From an uncultured Collinsella sp. (GTDB lineage: Bacteria > Actinomycetota > Coriobacteriia > Coriobacteriales > Coriobacteriaceae): DNA of 5,520 nucleotides. Of this stretch, positions 4,745-5,520 are shown one piece after another (within the stretch, counting starts at the first letter, position 1; each line of letters begins with the position of its first letter). Position numbers and translations under genes: made by a program. The notes below the pieces were generated by a model. It did no database searches and was not told the DNA's origin. It worked only from the letters and a program-made list of their open reading frames with translations. Location of the stretch: positions 1 through 5,520 of the forward strand of contig CABMPS010000134.1 of assembly GCA_902388545.1 (NCBI GenBank), in the 5' to 3' direction.

Positions 4745-5520
4745 GTGAACATTCTTGATCTACTCCCATCGACACGGCGCGCAGTGCGAAACACGAGGGA
4801 TTCAATAGAATCACTCAAAGACTCGATCGAATCCCTCAGGGATTCGATCGAGTCTTTGAAATGCGAAACAACGGCCCAATATGACCGCGTTTTTTCTAGA
4901 ACCGAACAAGCAGACATCGGCATTAACGGACATCTTACCTGTGAATTCGAACAGCTTGAAAAGGCGATTAAAGCCCACGATTCGAAGACCGTCATCATGC
5001 TATGGGAACTCTACAGGAAAGACGGAGAGCTGTCAGAAGATGCTCGAAAACGTTTCTTCAAAAGCATTCCGCCCGCCACAGGCCCATTACGGCTACATCA
5101 ACTAGGCTGCGCACAATTATTGTCAGAATTCAATGAGCTCTGTAAAGCACACAATCTTGACTACTGGATTGCTTTTGGAACTCTCCTGGGCGCTGTCAGA
5201 CACGGAGGTTTCATTCCATGGGACGATGATACGGACCTCGGGATGACTCGAGCAGATATTAAAAAATTGGTAGAAATAGTTGAGGACGATTCACGCTACT
5301 CAGTTTCCGTCATTTACGATGCATTTGCCTTCTGCCGACAGATTCGCTTCAAATACTCCAACGAGAATATTCCCTGTTTCCTTGACCTTTTTCTCTTTGA
5401 CAAGGTCAGCGATGTCACACATGCAACGTTTGAGAAGCAGGCTGCCCTGAGAGGCGAAATGATCGAACATTTCATCTCTCAGGATTGGTATCAAGAGTGG
5501 CAAGCAGCGGGGTATGTTTC
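4745..5520 (+). CDS. LicD-family phosphotransferase with an N-terminal coiled coil, cut by the window edge
   Basis: The frame runs open from the GTG at 4745 to the right edge (258 full codons). LicD proteins are nucleotidyltransferase-fold enzymes that transfer a phospho-substituent, classically phosphocholine from CDP-choline, to surface glycans; the animal homologues fukutin and FKRP use CDP-ribitol. The LicD core begins near residue 139 with DYWIAFGTLLGAVRHGG, followed by FIPWDDDTDLGM at 156-167, where Asp160, Asp161, Asp162 and Asp164 include the metal-binding acids. PCFLDLFLFD further on fits the second conserved block of the family. Before the core lie a short basic start, three heptads RDSIESL/KDSIESL/RDSIESL at 18-38 (predicted coiled coil), and about 100 residues I do not recognise. 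No signal peptide or membrane helix is seen. Its coupling to tagD suggests CDP-glycerol as donor; this is inference. GC content is low like that of tagD. The family call is strong, the substrate unknown. Confidence 0.88.
   Translation, partial: MNILDLLPSTRRAVRNTRDSIESLKDSIESLRDSIESLKCETTAQYDRVFSRTEQADIGINGHLTCEFEQLEKAIKAHDSKTVIMLWELYRKDGELSEDARKRFFKSIPPATGPLRLHQLGCAQLLSEFNELCKAHNLDYWIAFGTLLGAVRHGGFIPWDDDTDLGMTRADIKKLVEIVEDDSRYSVSVIYDAFAFCRQIRFKYSNENIPCFLDLFLFDKVSDVTHATFEKQAALRGEMIEHFISQDWYQEWQAAGYV
4796..4858 (+). repeat. Three tandem 21-bp repeats encoding DSIESL heptads
   Basis: Three 21-bp units at 4796-4816, 4817-4837 and 4838-4858 encode RDSIESL, KDSIESL and RDSIESL in frame in the licD-family gene. 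The peptide units are identical except for the first residue. The DNA units differ at several third-codon positions, so the peptide is better conserved than the DNA. Ile at the third and Leu at the seventh place of each heptad give a coiled-coil pattern. Confidence 0.9.
4815..4859. repeat. 45-bp palindrome with 22-bp arms
   Basis: The arm at 4815-4836 (TCAAAGACTCGATC...) is the exact reverse complement of the arm at 4838-4859 (...GATCGAGTCTTTGA), with the single base C4837 at the centre. Each arm contains the 8-bp palindrome TCGATCGA. As RNA it could fold into a stem of about 20 bp closed by a small loop, beginning about 70 bases after the licD start codon. No T tract follows, so it is not a typical intrinsic terminator. 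Confidence 0.9.

Noticed and set aside
4815..4859. Palindrome as an intrinsic transcription terminator or a CRISPR-like repeat
   Set aside because: No T tract follows, it lies within an open coding frame that continues for over 650 bases, and there are no spacers between repeats.
4678..4998. Minus-strand 106-codon frame containing DSIESL heptads
   Set aside because: It is not taken as a gene. It overlaps licD and the end of tagD in antisense, and its heptads are a consequence of the palindromic repeat. It is discussed as a finding instead.

Overview
The window looks like part of a cell-surface polysaccharide locus from a high-GC Gram-positive bacterium. The left two thirds are GC-rich: single 60-base lines I counted run about 57 to 70% GC. 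The gene content is an ABC polysaccharide exporter, family 2 glycosyltransferases, a remnant of an actinobacterial-type RmlD, TagD and LicD. My best guess is an actinobacterium of the Coriobacteriia (Collinsella/Olsenella-like). That is an inference from composition and gene style, not a database match.

Layout. Positions 1-3308 hold a tight operon on the minus strand, read from right to left: an ABC-2 type polysaccharide export permease (2496-3308), its ATPase (1731-2486), a GT2 glycosyltransferase (614-1729), and a second GT2 glycosyltransferase cut by the left edge (1-605). The gaps are only 9, 1 and 8 bp, and the Shine-Dalgarno sites of the ATPase and the second transferase overlap the preceding stop codons. 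A candidate promoter lies just upstream of the permease at about 3369-3377. Next to it, on the same strand, is a decayed piece of an rmlD-like dTDP-4-dehydrorhamnose reductase gene (3443-3910). It lacks the nucleotide-binding N-terminus and ends early, with signs of a frameshift.

Positions 3911-4180 are a gene-poor divergent spacer with a possible operator and -10 box. To its right, on the plus strand and with clearly lower GC (about 47-48% in the lines counted), are tagD (glycerol-3-phosphate cytidylyltransferase, 4190-4741) and a licD-family phosphotransferase gene (4745 to beyond the right edge). These two are separated by 3 bp and look translationally coupled.

Together the genes suggest a glycan built on the cytoplasmic side by the GT2 enzymes and exported by the Wzm/Wzt-like (TagGH/RgpCD-like) transporter. 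The plus-strand pair could decorate a glycan with a phosphorylated group: TagD would make CDP-glycerol, and the LicD protein may transfer glycerol phosphate (or another phospho-substituent) from a CDP donor. The rhamnose link comes only from the broken rmlD remnant and is weaker.

The most unusual signal is a 45-bp near-perfect palindrome inside the start of licD. It encodes a three-fold heptad repeat (DSIESL plus K or R) and reads as the same peptide on both strands. I see no CRISPR array, tRNA, rRNA, insertion sequence or convincing intrinsic terminator.
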